This document shows, piece by piece, positions 47,201-57,900 of a DNA stretch of 64,000 nucleotides. The DNA is from Enoplolaimus lenunculus. Taxonomy: Eukaryota; Nematoda; Enoplea; Enoplida; Thoracostomopsidae. The stretch spans positions 62,001-126,000 of the forward strand of contig JASANG010000170.1 of the NCBI GenBank assembly GCA_030248215.1, read 5' to 3'. Positions within the stretch are counted from its first letter, which is position 1, and each line of letters begins with the position of its first letter. The notes below the pieces were generated by a model. It ran no database searches, had not been told where the DNA came from, and was given only the letters and a program-made list of their open reading frames with translations. The position numbers and the translations under genes were made by a program.

Positions 47201-47972
47201 AAATTAAGCTTATTGTTACCGCCCTCGGCCGGTGACTCTTGTTTTCTTTCGTTTCAGCGTTTTTACATCATTTTATTTAACTTGCATCATAGCACTATTT
47301 GGTGTGAGTAATATATAGTTTTAACAAACGAATAATTTATTTTGTGTTTTACTTTTTTTGCAACTTATTTTGACCAGTTTGTCATTGAAATACAATGAAT
47401 ATTGTTTTATTTAATATATATGTAAAATCGCAGTTTTAAATTATGTTGTGGACGATATTGATGAAATATTCAGTTTATTATACTTCCTTAACTACCGACG
47501 CCTGAATCTATAATAGCTCTGAACATAAAGATTGTGCTGAAATACATGAATGTTTGATTTTTCTTTCAATCTTTCAGTGCAAATCGCCTGTAACGATGTG
47601 TGGAGTTTCATCGAAAACGTGCCACGTTATCCGATAACGCGTCCCGTGTGCCACAGAACTGATGAACAGAAATTTGAAGATCGAAAAATTAATGAAGCAA
47701 GTATTATTCACCAAGCGGACTTGTTTCTGCGGTGTCTAATTGCAACAAAAATGAAAAGAGCTGACGGACATAACGTTGAAGAAAGGAAATCACTTGTACG
47801 AGAACTGTCTGAAAGAAAACAAAATATTTTAGGCATGTTAAAAAGAAATGAAATTGTTGCAAATATTGATAACCTTCGAATGGAATTAGAAATTTTATTT
47901 AATGATGATGATTTTAGAAATGTGGCGAATAAGAAGTCAGCTGTAGAATTTTCGACTGAATATTATGGTTGA
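44278..47972 (+). CDS. PSTK: L-seryl-tRNA(Sec) kinase
   Basis: PSTK phosphorylates serine on Ser-tRNA(Sec), making the intermediate that SepSecS turns into selenocysteinyl-tRNA. Exons 44278-44361, 45513-45699, 46361-46515, 46859-47084 and 47578-47972 join in phase (0, 1, 0, 1) to 348 aa, the same length as human PSTK. P-loop GLPAAGKT is at residues 12-19, as in the human protein. The second hallmark, FVLDDNMQYRSMRY, is at 114-127 (human FLVLDDNFYYQSMRY), then ARDCDVGYCQ. Exon 4 has NIQRCLQLNERR for human ETCLQRNGQR, and MANKFEEP for MGRKLEKP. The last exon is a charged helical domain ending in FSTEYYG. The region after the P-loop (residues 29-90) is the least conserved. The start Met leaves 11 residues before the P-loop, short but sufficient for the first strand. 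Confidence 0.95.
44595..44850 (+). mobile_element. tRNA-derived SINE, copy 2, in PSTK intron 1
   Basis: Shares GGGCTCGAGCGTC, AGCTCCTATA, an A-box-like CTGAGTGATGATAGTAAACG and B-box-like GTGATTCGAATCC with copy 1 at 3480-3740, plus similar flanks. Divergence of roughly one base in five suggests age. It lies in the same orientation as the gene. Confidence 0.65.
46704..46772. mobile_element. Solo right end of TTGTAGCACGG-ended MITE
   Basis: About 80% identical by eye to 26748-26806: ATTTGACGCATCGCAGCA, then AACCGCAAAGCC and GTACTACAACTAT. The rest of the element is not apparent upstream. It lies in PSTK intron 3, about 85 bp before exon 4. Confidence 0.55.
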
Positions 47973-48103
47973 GTTCGTAATGCAGTTTGATTTGCGGTCA
48001 GACCGAATGCTCAATGAACGATAGTTTGAGTTACCTTTCAGCAAGGCATTTGAAAAAATAGATTTAGTTATTCTAAGTTAAGCAGTGCCATATCATAGTG
48101 ACC

Positions 48104-48195
48104 GGTACGAAAATTGTGCTGTGGATTCGGTGGGGTTCGAACTTACTTGCGAGATACACAGATTACCGGTTTCCTGCGCTAACCACCGAGCTAAG
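48104..48195 (-). mobile_element. tRNA-like element
   Basis: The minus strand reads TAGCTCGGTGGTTAGCGCAG (A-box-like) and AAGTTCGAACCCCACCGAAT (B-box-like) with tRNA-like spacing. The arm corresponding to the anticodon is irregular and the acceptor ends do not pair well over seven bases. I take it as a tRNA-derived SINE head or dead tRNA copy. Confidence 0.45.
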
Positions 48196-48517
48196 CAAAA
48201 CAAACGCAGCCACGTTAACTTTTCGCTACATAGTTATCTGTAACTTTCAACGACAGTGCGGTGACGTGGGGGCCTCTCCTCGCATTGGTTTAGGCGGATT
48301 AAAACATTTTTCAGCATCCAGTTTCGAATTTGTAACTCGACACTTTCTGAAAATGTCCATAAATTTTCGTCTGCTCGTAAACTAAACAGATTTTCACTAT
48401 TGAGGTTAGCACAACTATTTAAAATTTCTAGTGGAAGCTTGCCATATCAACATACAATTTCAATGCTCCGGAATTTTCTACCGCCAACATCCTGAAATTT
48501 CGCGAAACCTCGATGGT

Positions 48518-48612
48518 CAGGGTGCAACCAGAATTCCGGTATCGGTTGGGAAATCGGGTATTTTTGACTGTCCGGTTCCGGTTACAATTCACCGGCATTT
48601 TCCGGTATTTTC
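48518..48612. mobile_element. CCGGAA-family MITE left end
   Basis: CAGGGTGCAACCAGAATTCC followed by TCCGGTTCCGGTTAC and two further CCGGTATTTTC units. No matching right end within 500 bp; a fragment. Confidence 0.55.
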
Positions 48613-49277
48613 GGTATTAAAAATTTTTCTGATTCGAAAATTTAAAAAATTGGCATGTTATCCTACTTATTTTTCTAAAATTGTCTGAGCCTGTATTGAT
48701 GAAATTTTCAATTTGTGCCATAATAATTTATCATACATACGTTACAACAGCACTTGTTCAGGATTTTCACAATGTATACCCGCGTTTTGAATGGCTGAGC
48801 AAATTGCATTACTTTGTTCTACTAGCTTTTGTATGAATTTCAGGTTGAGTTAATTATTAGAAGTGCTAGGCGAATTTGCGGACTGTTCTAAGTAAAAATA
48901 GAATGCTTGTCATCATTTAATTAACTAAGATTCTCCAAAGTCATTAAAAATACATTGAAGTTGAATTTAGCTTTTGTTGAAAGCGAGAATCTACAAAACA
49001 AAAATCAGGTAAAAAAATTTTGCTTCGTATCGCTAATAATTAAACAATTTTCCCCGTTAAAAGCGATAGAATAGCTTTAGTAATGTATTTTTCGATAACA
49101 AGTGCACTTTGTTTTCCAGCTCCGGATGCCAATATCCCATAATTCATAAACCAAACTTTTAACTTGGGATGCCGTACGGCGTGGAACGTCGCCGCACGAC
49201 AAGTATAGCGCCACCCTTATCTATTACAAAATTAATAAAATCTTTCTATCGCTTTAATACAAAAGTTATGTGCTTGT

Positions 49278-49443
49278 CAGGGTACAACCGGAATTCTGCC
49301 TCCGGCTCTGGCAGAAAATTGGCCTCCGGCTCCGGTATAAATTTTGCCGGAGGTTCCGGCAATTTTGGTACTAAAATTTTGCATAATTTTGCAAAATTAA
49401 TCTGTTTCCGGCTCCGGTATTTTTCACCCCCGGTTGCACCCTG
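49278..49443. mobile_element. CCGGAGG-variant hAT-like MITE with 8-bp target duplication
   Basis: 166 bp. Ends CAGGGTACAACCGG and CCGGTTGCACCCTG. The interior is CTCCGGCTCCGG and GCCGGAGGTTCCGGC units around a short AT-rich core. The flanks are GTGCTTGT (49270-49277) and GTGCTGGT (49444-49451), an 8-bp duplication with one difference. This is the best evidence that the CAGGGTG families are hAT derivatives. Confidence 0.85.
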
Positions 49444-49839
49444 GTGCTGGTTACATGGACCCATGTATATGTTAGCCTATTGTTGTTCTGTTTGCACAAT
49501 AAAGAGCTTCGTACGTTTGATGGAAAAGAGTTTATAGTCTTGGTTTATATTTTTAAGCAAAATTATTTCAAAGCGCTAAATCGTCATAATGTTCCGACAT
49601 TTTAAGACTAAAGCGGGTCCTGAAGTTTTGGACCAATATTACATTTAGCAATGTAAAAATAACCAAAACATATTCCTAACTTTTAAATCATCCTCAGTGT
49701 AAATAAACACTGTCTAAAACAAAGCTTAAGCCTAAGCACAAACCAAATAATTAGTCTAAATCTTAAGCCGACTCTTTTGCGGTCTAGTGAGAAAGCGGGA
49801 CTGTAGTGGGTACAGAGGGGGCTGGTGGACATAACGCCT

Positions 49840-50031
49840 CTATGTCAGAAATGTATGTGTGATAGAATGGTAAGGTCTCGTCCTCATAAATTTCTTGTGA
49901 TCAAATGATGACAAGAGTCCTTAGCTTACAATCCCCCCAAAAAATATTGAGCAAAAAATGATGGTGTTCCTACATACAATTTTTCACATTTATCAACCCG
50001 CCCCTATCCGAAATTACTGGATCCGCCGCTG
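49840..50031 (-). mobile_element. CAGCGGCGGATC-type MITE
   Basis: The right end CCGAAATTACTGGATCCGCC plus GCTG is the inverse of CAGCGGCGGATC at 61505. The left end is unclear, around GGTACAGAGGGGGCTGG. It follows a decayed TTAGGC element. Confidence 0.45.
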
Positions 50032-50103
50032 AAAGCGGGGCACCACGAAATGTAATATATGGGCAGATGTATGTACGATTTAGCACAAGTATATACATTT
50101 CAC

Positions 50104-50275
50104 GGCCCATGTTACTTTAAGGGGCGTCCAGGTTTCTGGTGGGGCTATAAAAGAATACGTTTAGATTCTAGATTACATTTTTTGCTGAAGGTTTAGGCTT
50201 AGGCTTAGGAACTGACTTTTGCAACGCTTAGGCTTAGGCTTAGGCTTAGGAATGCGGTTAATCTACTGTTACGAC
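50104..50275. mobile_element. TTAGGC-array MITE, type A, right end decayed
   Basis: Left GGCCCATGTTACTTTAAGGG, leader GGGGCTATAAAAGAATACG, then TTAGGC units at 50190-50250. It is nearly collinear with 25334-25534 up to CTACTGTTACGAC, where the right TIR fails. Confidence 0.75.
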
Positions 50276-50711
50276 AACTGACTATAAATACTTGCGTTGG
50301 CCACCTGACTTTTAAGTTGATTTGGTTTGTCTTCGTCTGAGTTAAACACTGCAGCAGAGATTCTATCGAATGTCACCTTTCCCTATAACTGTAATATACA
50401 TGAGTCGTTTTAATACATAGTGAAATTTGCATAATTAATAACTATTTTTAGAATTGTTTTAAGCTCATAACAATCAGCTTGTGGGTCAGGATACCTTCCT
50501 CAGGGCAACAAGTTAAAACAAGTGCTTAAGAAACGAAAATTGAGGTTCAAAACCCAAAAAACTCAAAGACCAGTTTTAGATATCCGATATAGCAAATTTA
50601 GCTTCGGATATCCGGTTAAAAAATATCCGATGTCCATCGCTAGATGAAGTACAAAAGCATGAAATATGTTTTATTTTTTCTGCTAAACACCATTATTACA
50701 GCAATTGTTGA

Positions 50712-50831
50712 ATAAAAATTAGCCAATTAACCATCATTTTTACAACCTAATTTCGCCACACCACCGGCTCTGGCATGTATCTGTGACCTCCGGCTCCGGC
50801 TCCGGTATTTTTCACCTCGGTTTAAACCCTG
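50712..50831. mobile_element. CCGGAGG-variant MITE fragment
   Basis: Inverse of the left part of 43804-44123: AACCATCATTTTTACAACC and CTAATTTCGCCACACC, then CCTCCGGCTCCGGCTCCGG, ending GGTTTAAACCCTG. Confidence 0.6.
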
Positions 50832-51547
50832 CATCGTAAGAATACGCTTAGATTTTTAATATTATTTAATTTCAACATTTACGCTTTCAATTTGATGATC
50901 TGCACTTTTATAGTTTTTAATCTCGATTTTCAACATTTTGTTTTTGTACTTCACTGGTAAAAACGCGCAATTTTGGTATAAGCTTGTATTTTGGAAAACG
51001 GGGGCTTTTAGTTTGATCACTGTCGTTGTGGAACTGCTGCAAGACTATACAAAAACGAACAGTGTGCAGTTGGCTTTAGGAAAAATATTTGAATTGTGAA
51101 ACTGATCTTCTGAAGTGGTGTGGTCAGAATTGTAAAATTTACAATAGAAATTTCGGTTTCATGTTAATATTGGACTTCCTCACTTGGCATATTAATTAGG
51201 CAAAGTTTAATGCTAAAGCTAAATTTAAATTAAGCTTAAAGCTAAGCCAAACCATAAACTTAGGGTTTCGTTCGCCACAATAGGTTTTAACGGAATTTAC
51301 ATAGCTAGTGGCGTAATTAAGTAGTGGTATTTCAAGTTATCGCAGTTATTGATGGCTCGATGTTGCAGCCGAAACCTCGAGCAAACAAGCAGGGATGCTG
51401 CTGACACATATGAAAACCTAGCAAAACTGTTGTTATGTGTTGGAATTTACAACATTTAAGGCAAAAAATATACTGTTTGGCTTTTGCGATTGCATGAAAT
51501 TTTAGTTCTGAAATATTGCTAGTTCTGAAAACGCATAGGTGCATCTG

Positions 51548-51788
51548 CTGTATTTTAGATTTTCATAATCCAAGGACGCGAAATCTACCTTCGATGGTTT
51601 ATTTTAGACGATTGTCAAGGTTTACATACTATACTAATGAAAGATATTTAATATTTATCGTCATTTTTTAGCAAAATATCTTAATTTCCGAAGACTAAAA
51701 TTTAATACCGGAATTTTTAATTCGGGTAAAAATGAAACCGGAACCATATGTGAAAAAATGCCGGAACCGGAATTCCGGTTGCGCCCTA
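51548..51788. mobile_element. CCGGAA-array MITE, 3' part, upstream of ORC4
   Basis: Matches the second half of 33525-33902: TTAGATTTTCATAATCCAAG, GGTTTATTTTAGACGATTGTC, then ATACCGGAATTTTTAATTCG, GCCGGAACCGGAATTCC and end GGTTGCGCCCTA. It ends about 135 bp before the ORC4 start codon. Confidence 0.7.
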
Positions 51789-51922
51789 CTTTGTTTGTAT
51801 GTATTTGAAAATGTAGTACTTAAGTCGTGCAAACACTAGCGTAAACGAATGTACAGTTGTTGTTGCTTTTCTATATGCTATACTGTTGTAAGCAATGTAC
51901 TTTCAACACTTTAAAAATTAAT

Positions 51923-54900
51923 ATGCCTGGTCTTGAAAAGAATTCGCGTCGAAATACATACGAAAACAGAAATAGTGGTGGTGTAGTTTGTGTCCGTGAG
52001 GAGGTAGTACAGCGTCTGCTTAGTTCAAACGGTAACGATCATTTCATATCTACTGAAAGCTGGACTGCAAATTTGAAGTAAGCTTCCAATATGTCCTTCG
52101 TAGTGTAATCAGATGTAAACGGCGATTTTTTTATCGTATTGCTGAATTTTAAACTGCTTTGGCTACGTACTAGTTCTCAGGGTGCGACCAGATATCGGTT
52201 TCGGTTGAATATTCCGCTAAAACTGACATTCGATATCCGATATAAGCGTACTGGATGCCGTGACATGTTTAACATCTTACTGCGATTGCACTTCTGGGCA
52301 GCTCAAGAACCTCAAGTTTTTCACCCGTAGTCTCAATCTAGGTAGAACTGAGACTTCAGACCTTTTAACTACACAGCTGGAAAAACGGGCGTCCAGAGCG
52401 GGCTTCGAACTCTCAGCCCACGGATCCTTAAGCGGACACTACCACTGTACCGCCAGCCTGCTTGTATTACTGCTTCCATCGTCGACTATATGTCGAGTGC
52501 ATGATGCCGGCAACCATATTATACAGTGTGCATTGCATATATTGCATATGACCACCTCCACGACAACTAGGTCTCGCATGCTTACATGTAGTAAAAATGA
52601 AAACTCTGGCGATTATGTAATTCTAATTCAATAAATCTATACTTTTGCTCGACTTAAATATTTTCCAGCAGTGCACAAACTAAGGTGCTACAATTTGAAG
52701 TCAATATGCGGTTCCAGTGCAAAACTCATTTTCTGGAGTTAATATTTGGTCGCCACTGATACTAGTCAAAACGAGACTATATATTACAAGTAAAATAACA
52801 CAATGTATAAATGGACGTCCTAAATTATTTTTAGCACACTGGTTGGGCTGTTGAAGAATCTTGTTTATGATGGTGAAAGCACTTCAGTTTTAGTTACAGG
52901 TCCAAGAAAATCTGGTAAAAGTAATGTAAGTTTTGTCTTATCCATACCAAATTGTATTTTACAAAGTTTTCAAGATAATTTACTGATCTTCAGTTTTCAA
53001 AGAATCAGTACATGACCGGATTATTTATTTAGATTAATCGTGTTTTAAAATCTTCAAATTATTTCGAACTATTTTTAGATTAAGGGTGTGCCGATTTATC
53101 GGTATCGGCATTGGTAACATCAACGCCATCAGTGTGTTTCAAATTTAGAGATTAACTAGTTGAAATGCTTTTCGTGTCACTTATTGGCGTAATCAGTGTG
53201 TCTGATTAACTGAAATACGTAAATCTTTCTCACAAAATTATAATCGTTTATGGTAATTATGGTTTAAGTCTGCGTTTATAACGATGTGATGTAGTATCCT
53301 ATGAGTTCTTTAAGCATTGTGTTTTAATATTGGAGTCGGCATCGGCAAAAATTTCTGTATCGGCACACCACTAATTTAAATTTTAAGTTTTAAAACAAAA
53401 TCATCGACATTTGTGTTATTTTCACATGTGTTATTTTGATTCGTTATCGTGGTATAATGCATTGTTTTCAAGCTTGTCAGAGCGGCATTTTCCGAATTTA
53501 ACAGTCAATCCAAAGATTTAGCTGAAAACTTTGTTGTGGTAAAGTTGAACGGTAGGTTATACGTTTGCATTTATGTTTAAATATATAACTTTGATCATTA
53601 ATGTTCAATTCGAGGAAAGAAGAATAATGTTTAGCTGTTTGTAAATATACCGGATATCCGTGTCAGGTGTTTTTCTATTAGGTAATATATAATGATCTGG
53701 CTCCAGTCGGTCAACAATAAAATTATCCGGGTGTGTTGAATAGATACTGTAAAATATTGATGTACGGATATTTGAATGCAGATATGATATCAATTGTTCA
53801 CCTGGACACCATGCCGCAAAACTTTTAATTGGGATTTAAAATTGTCAATGAGTAGGGCTATTCCGGGGCCAAGGTCTTTCCGGGACTGGGGCCAACGCCA
53901 AGCCAGAGTCTGATTATCAAAATGATTCACATTTGTGGCTGTTTAAGTTTGGTTCTTGTAATACAAAACATATTAATTTTTTCGGGTTCGTAGCCAGAAT
54001 TTTCAATTAAGAGGGAGGAGTCTGGCAACAAATAGTTTCAATAAAAGGCGAGTTTTAAGAAATTTGCAAGCTAAGCGAGCGGAAAACTTAACACAATTTG
54101 AAATTCATGTGTTCCAATGAATTGTTTAAGTCTCTTGTGGGTTTGAAAGGGTGATTTGATCTCTAGAACCACCACATCGGACCCTGCTGCGTATTCAAAA
54201 CTATAAAAAACAGCGCGAGCGAGAAGCTACAAGTAATTTTAGTATCAGTGCTCTGAAATCCAGTCTCTCTAAAAGTCTTTATGAAATATAATATATTTCA
54301 GCATTCAGCGAATGGAAGGTTTCTGAAGCTTTCTTAAACCCATCCCTAACTTCGGTTAAGGCTTTGCGCAGAACATGATCCGGCTCCCGTGGGTATTATC
54401 TTTTGCAGGTTTTTTGCATGCTGATGACAAAGTAACGCTTAAAGAAATCGGGCGACAGTTGCGCGTGCAAGATGAAGAGCTAGCGAACATCGCAGAAAAG
54501 GTTTAAATTTTAGTTTCGGTTACGTACGTAAATTGACAGCTAAAATTATCAAACTGTGACGCCTGTCCCATCCACATTACTGTTTGGTCTCGCTCTCGGT
54601 TCAATTTTTGACCGTTACCAAGAGTAAAAATAAATTTTTATAACAAAAGTTTTGCATGTTTTTGCGTTCGTTTATGTCATTCTAGCTTAATATAATGTTG
54701 TTTCTGCTCAGAATTTATAACATTAAACACAAAAATTACCGTAAAATTTTATTTTTATCAAAAATACACTGTCAACCACAGATCTTTCAGTGCCAAAACT
54801 GCGCTTTTAGCTGTTTACCAACGAAAATGAATCATTTAATCGGCAGTATATTTAAACTCTATTAATAGTAAACGCTTTTTAGCGTTTATCAAAATGATTT

Positions 54901-57900
54901 TTTAGCGTGAATTGGGACTTTTAAATTTTTTGGAACGATTCCTTAAATGTCATCTATAAATACAACTATCTGTGTTTCGACAGTATTAAAAACAGCAAAA
55001 CATTTATAGTCAAAAATCAACAAATAGAACTGACGTCCGTTTATTGTGGACGTTGATCAGAAAAAAGGGGAACTTGTCTTTTTTCTTTGGTCTCGGTTTG
55101 AAACCTACCGAGACTCAAAATCCGAGAGCGAGACCGCACATCCTTGCTCTACAGATTGTCTGCTGATATGTTATAAAACTCTGGAAGACTTTTATGACAT
55201 GCTTTGTTTTAACGTTCGTATACCTAAAAACTAAAAAGTACTAGGGCTTAAATGCCAATCACTTTTACTGATATGTGTGTTTTAGCAATCATTTGCTGAC
55301 ACGTTTGGCTTCTTCCTTAATGTGCTCAAGTCAGGTATTTAGATGTTACATTGCGAATTTTATTTGTACTAGGGATGTGCCGATTAATCGGCATCGGTAA
55401 CAATCGGCAATTCTCGCGGGTATCGACATCGGCACCTCAAAAAAATTTCCGATTCTTTGCCAATACTTTTTGCACATAACTGTCAGTTGGAATGCTATCA
55501 ATTTCATTTCTGTGCACATATCAGTGTGTCTGGTCAGGGAACAAAATTTTATGAAATGAACCGTTCTCGCAAAATTATAGTCTTAACATAATGATGTAAT
55601 GTAATATCTTATCTGATATTTAAGCAATGTGTACTAAAGTTGGAATCGGCGTCTGCATTGGCATTGGTTTTGCATCGACAAAATTTTGAAATAAGAATCG
55701 GCATTGATAAAATTTTTGGTGTCGGCACATCCCTACATTTAACACAACGACGCCAATTTTGTTTCTGTTTACAATTCGTGTAAAAACACATTTGGTCCAG
55801 TTGTGTATTACTCTTCATAGGTTAAACACTGTGTGACCACAGCTTTTAATACTCACGTTTGTACTGGAATACCGGCTGTCAAACCAAAGATAATGTTTAG
55901 CAGTTCCGTGTATTAGAAGCTATAAACAAAAATATACGTGCATACGTACATAAAATATAACGTAAGATGCCGTTGGTTAAAAAAGTTTTATATAGTTATA
56001 AACTTAACCGAATATAAGTATTGTGCATCATAATGGTATAAACACATAGTCTTACAGGTGATGCTTCAATGTCAAAAGCAGCTGTATTTGTGATTGACGA
56101 ATTTGACCTTTTCGCTGCTCATCATAACCAAAGTTTGTTATACAACTTGTTTGATTCCACATTAACAAGGAAAACGCCGCTTCTGGTTATCGGAATGACA
56201 TCTCGGTTAACTGTAAGTTGTTGCAAATACAAAAATAACTTTTGCATTCAAATACACAATATAGCCACTCTCGATATGTCAACATTGTTGCTTTACGACT
56301 TAATGGTATCCCGGGCCTAATTATTAGTGCCTTCATATAAAACTGTGTGAACTATTAAACCACTTGTTATATAAAATGCGGCATGATGCAACTAATTGAA
56401 TTAAATTGCGATTACGTTGTGTTTCGATGTTTTAGGATTGCATTGATTTGCTTGAAAAGCGTGTCAGATCGCGATTTTCTGATCGCATACTTTGTTGTTT
56501 TCAAGATTTCTCGTTTGAGCAATATGCTGCATTTGCTTTTTCCCTGCTGCAAATTTCCACATCAACAACAACCCAAGACAAAGTGTGGAATGCTAGCATT
56601 AAGTTATGTACTTGAATTTATATACCAAGACGTCAGCCGCTTACAATAGTGGAAGAGGTTTTCAAACCGGAATAAAATTTAGTCGGAATTGCATTCGAGT
56701 TACAGAAAACATAACCTGCTGAATTGGATAAACTACGTAATCGTTTGTCATTTTGTGTATGTTTTAGTATATACATAACTTACTTTCTGGATTATTGGAT
56801 GGTTGTTTCAACTTTTATATACTTTCAATGGTAAAGTTTGCTATTGAAATTTTCGTTTATTTTAGAAATTGCAATCAGATTCTGGTGCAGTGATCGAGAG
56901 CCTTAAAAATATTTTTGCTTTGGATAAAAGCGTTGCAACACTCGTGCAATTCCTGGTATTTTTTACCTTATTTGTTGTAATGGAAAGTGTGATAATATTT
57001 ATTTTTTATTCGCTGTGACAAATTGAAAGGTTTTTAAAAAGATACGGATATGGATAAGCGATCACCAAAACTGACAAACTAAACTCAAGTAATGCTTTGC
57101 TAAAACATTGTTTATAAAATGACGACTTGCTCGCGTTGATGCAGTATTTTTTACAACATATCACAACAAGTAGGCCTAAAAATTAAAATGTGGAAATTCC
57201 GATTCCGATTTTTGTGCAATCGGAATCGGAACTCGTTTTGAATCGAAATTCTAATCGGAATCAGAATTTCGATTGCACCCTGCCAATTATTCTAGATGCT
57301 CCAAAATTTGCGGTATTAAAGGACAAAAATGATAAATTTGGGAAGTTTTTATTTTGAAATTGTCGAGAATAACTGAAGTAAATGCAATCAAAACAGCGAC
57401 ACATAGTATACGGCTGGAACTATATTTTGCTTTGCTGCAAGTATAGCCGTTATCCTGCAAAGCGACATGTGATTTTGTTAAAGGTTACAGTTGTTTGTTC
57501 AAGCACCAGTGCTGAACTAACTGAAGACGATTTCAAACGTGGTATTGACATGAACTGTATGTGTGGGCGGAATACACAACTTCAAGGCATGTTTTTATAT
57601 ACAAGCGATTGTACTGCTGATATTCGGTGCAAATTGTTTACGTGTTTTTCAATTTATCTAAAGCTTGGACTTTCGTTGTAAACGTTGTGTTGGTTGGTGT
57701 ACGTTGAGGTTTAGCTTTTAATACAGAAACCTGTTTATCGTTCCACAGATGTATTATTGCTATTGCTACGTCCGATTTTCAGATATCTCTTTGTTGGAGC
57801 TTATGGTACTTGTTTCAACAAGCAAAGCCTGTGAACTTAATGACAGCGAACCGGTTAACTTTGATATGATATTTAATGGTAAGCACTAAATTCAATTGTT

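Larger units (their letters stand above)
47973..51922. other. PSTK-ORC4 intergenic region, repeats
   Basis: Nearly 4 kb, filled with MITE pieces listed separately; 48700-49160, 50280-50700 and 50835-51540 show nothing else except TTAGGC-like scraps (near 49720 and 51200-51270). The distance argues against PSTK and ORC4 forming an operon. Confidence 0.65.

Noticed and set aside
47259-47310. Extra small PSTK exon after a good acceptor (TTTCGTTTCAG)
   Set aside because: In the required phase it hits a stop at once, while direct joining of 47084 to 47578 keeps the frame and gives the family length.
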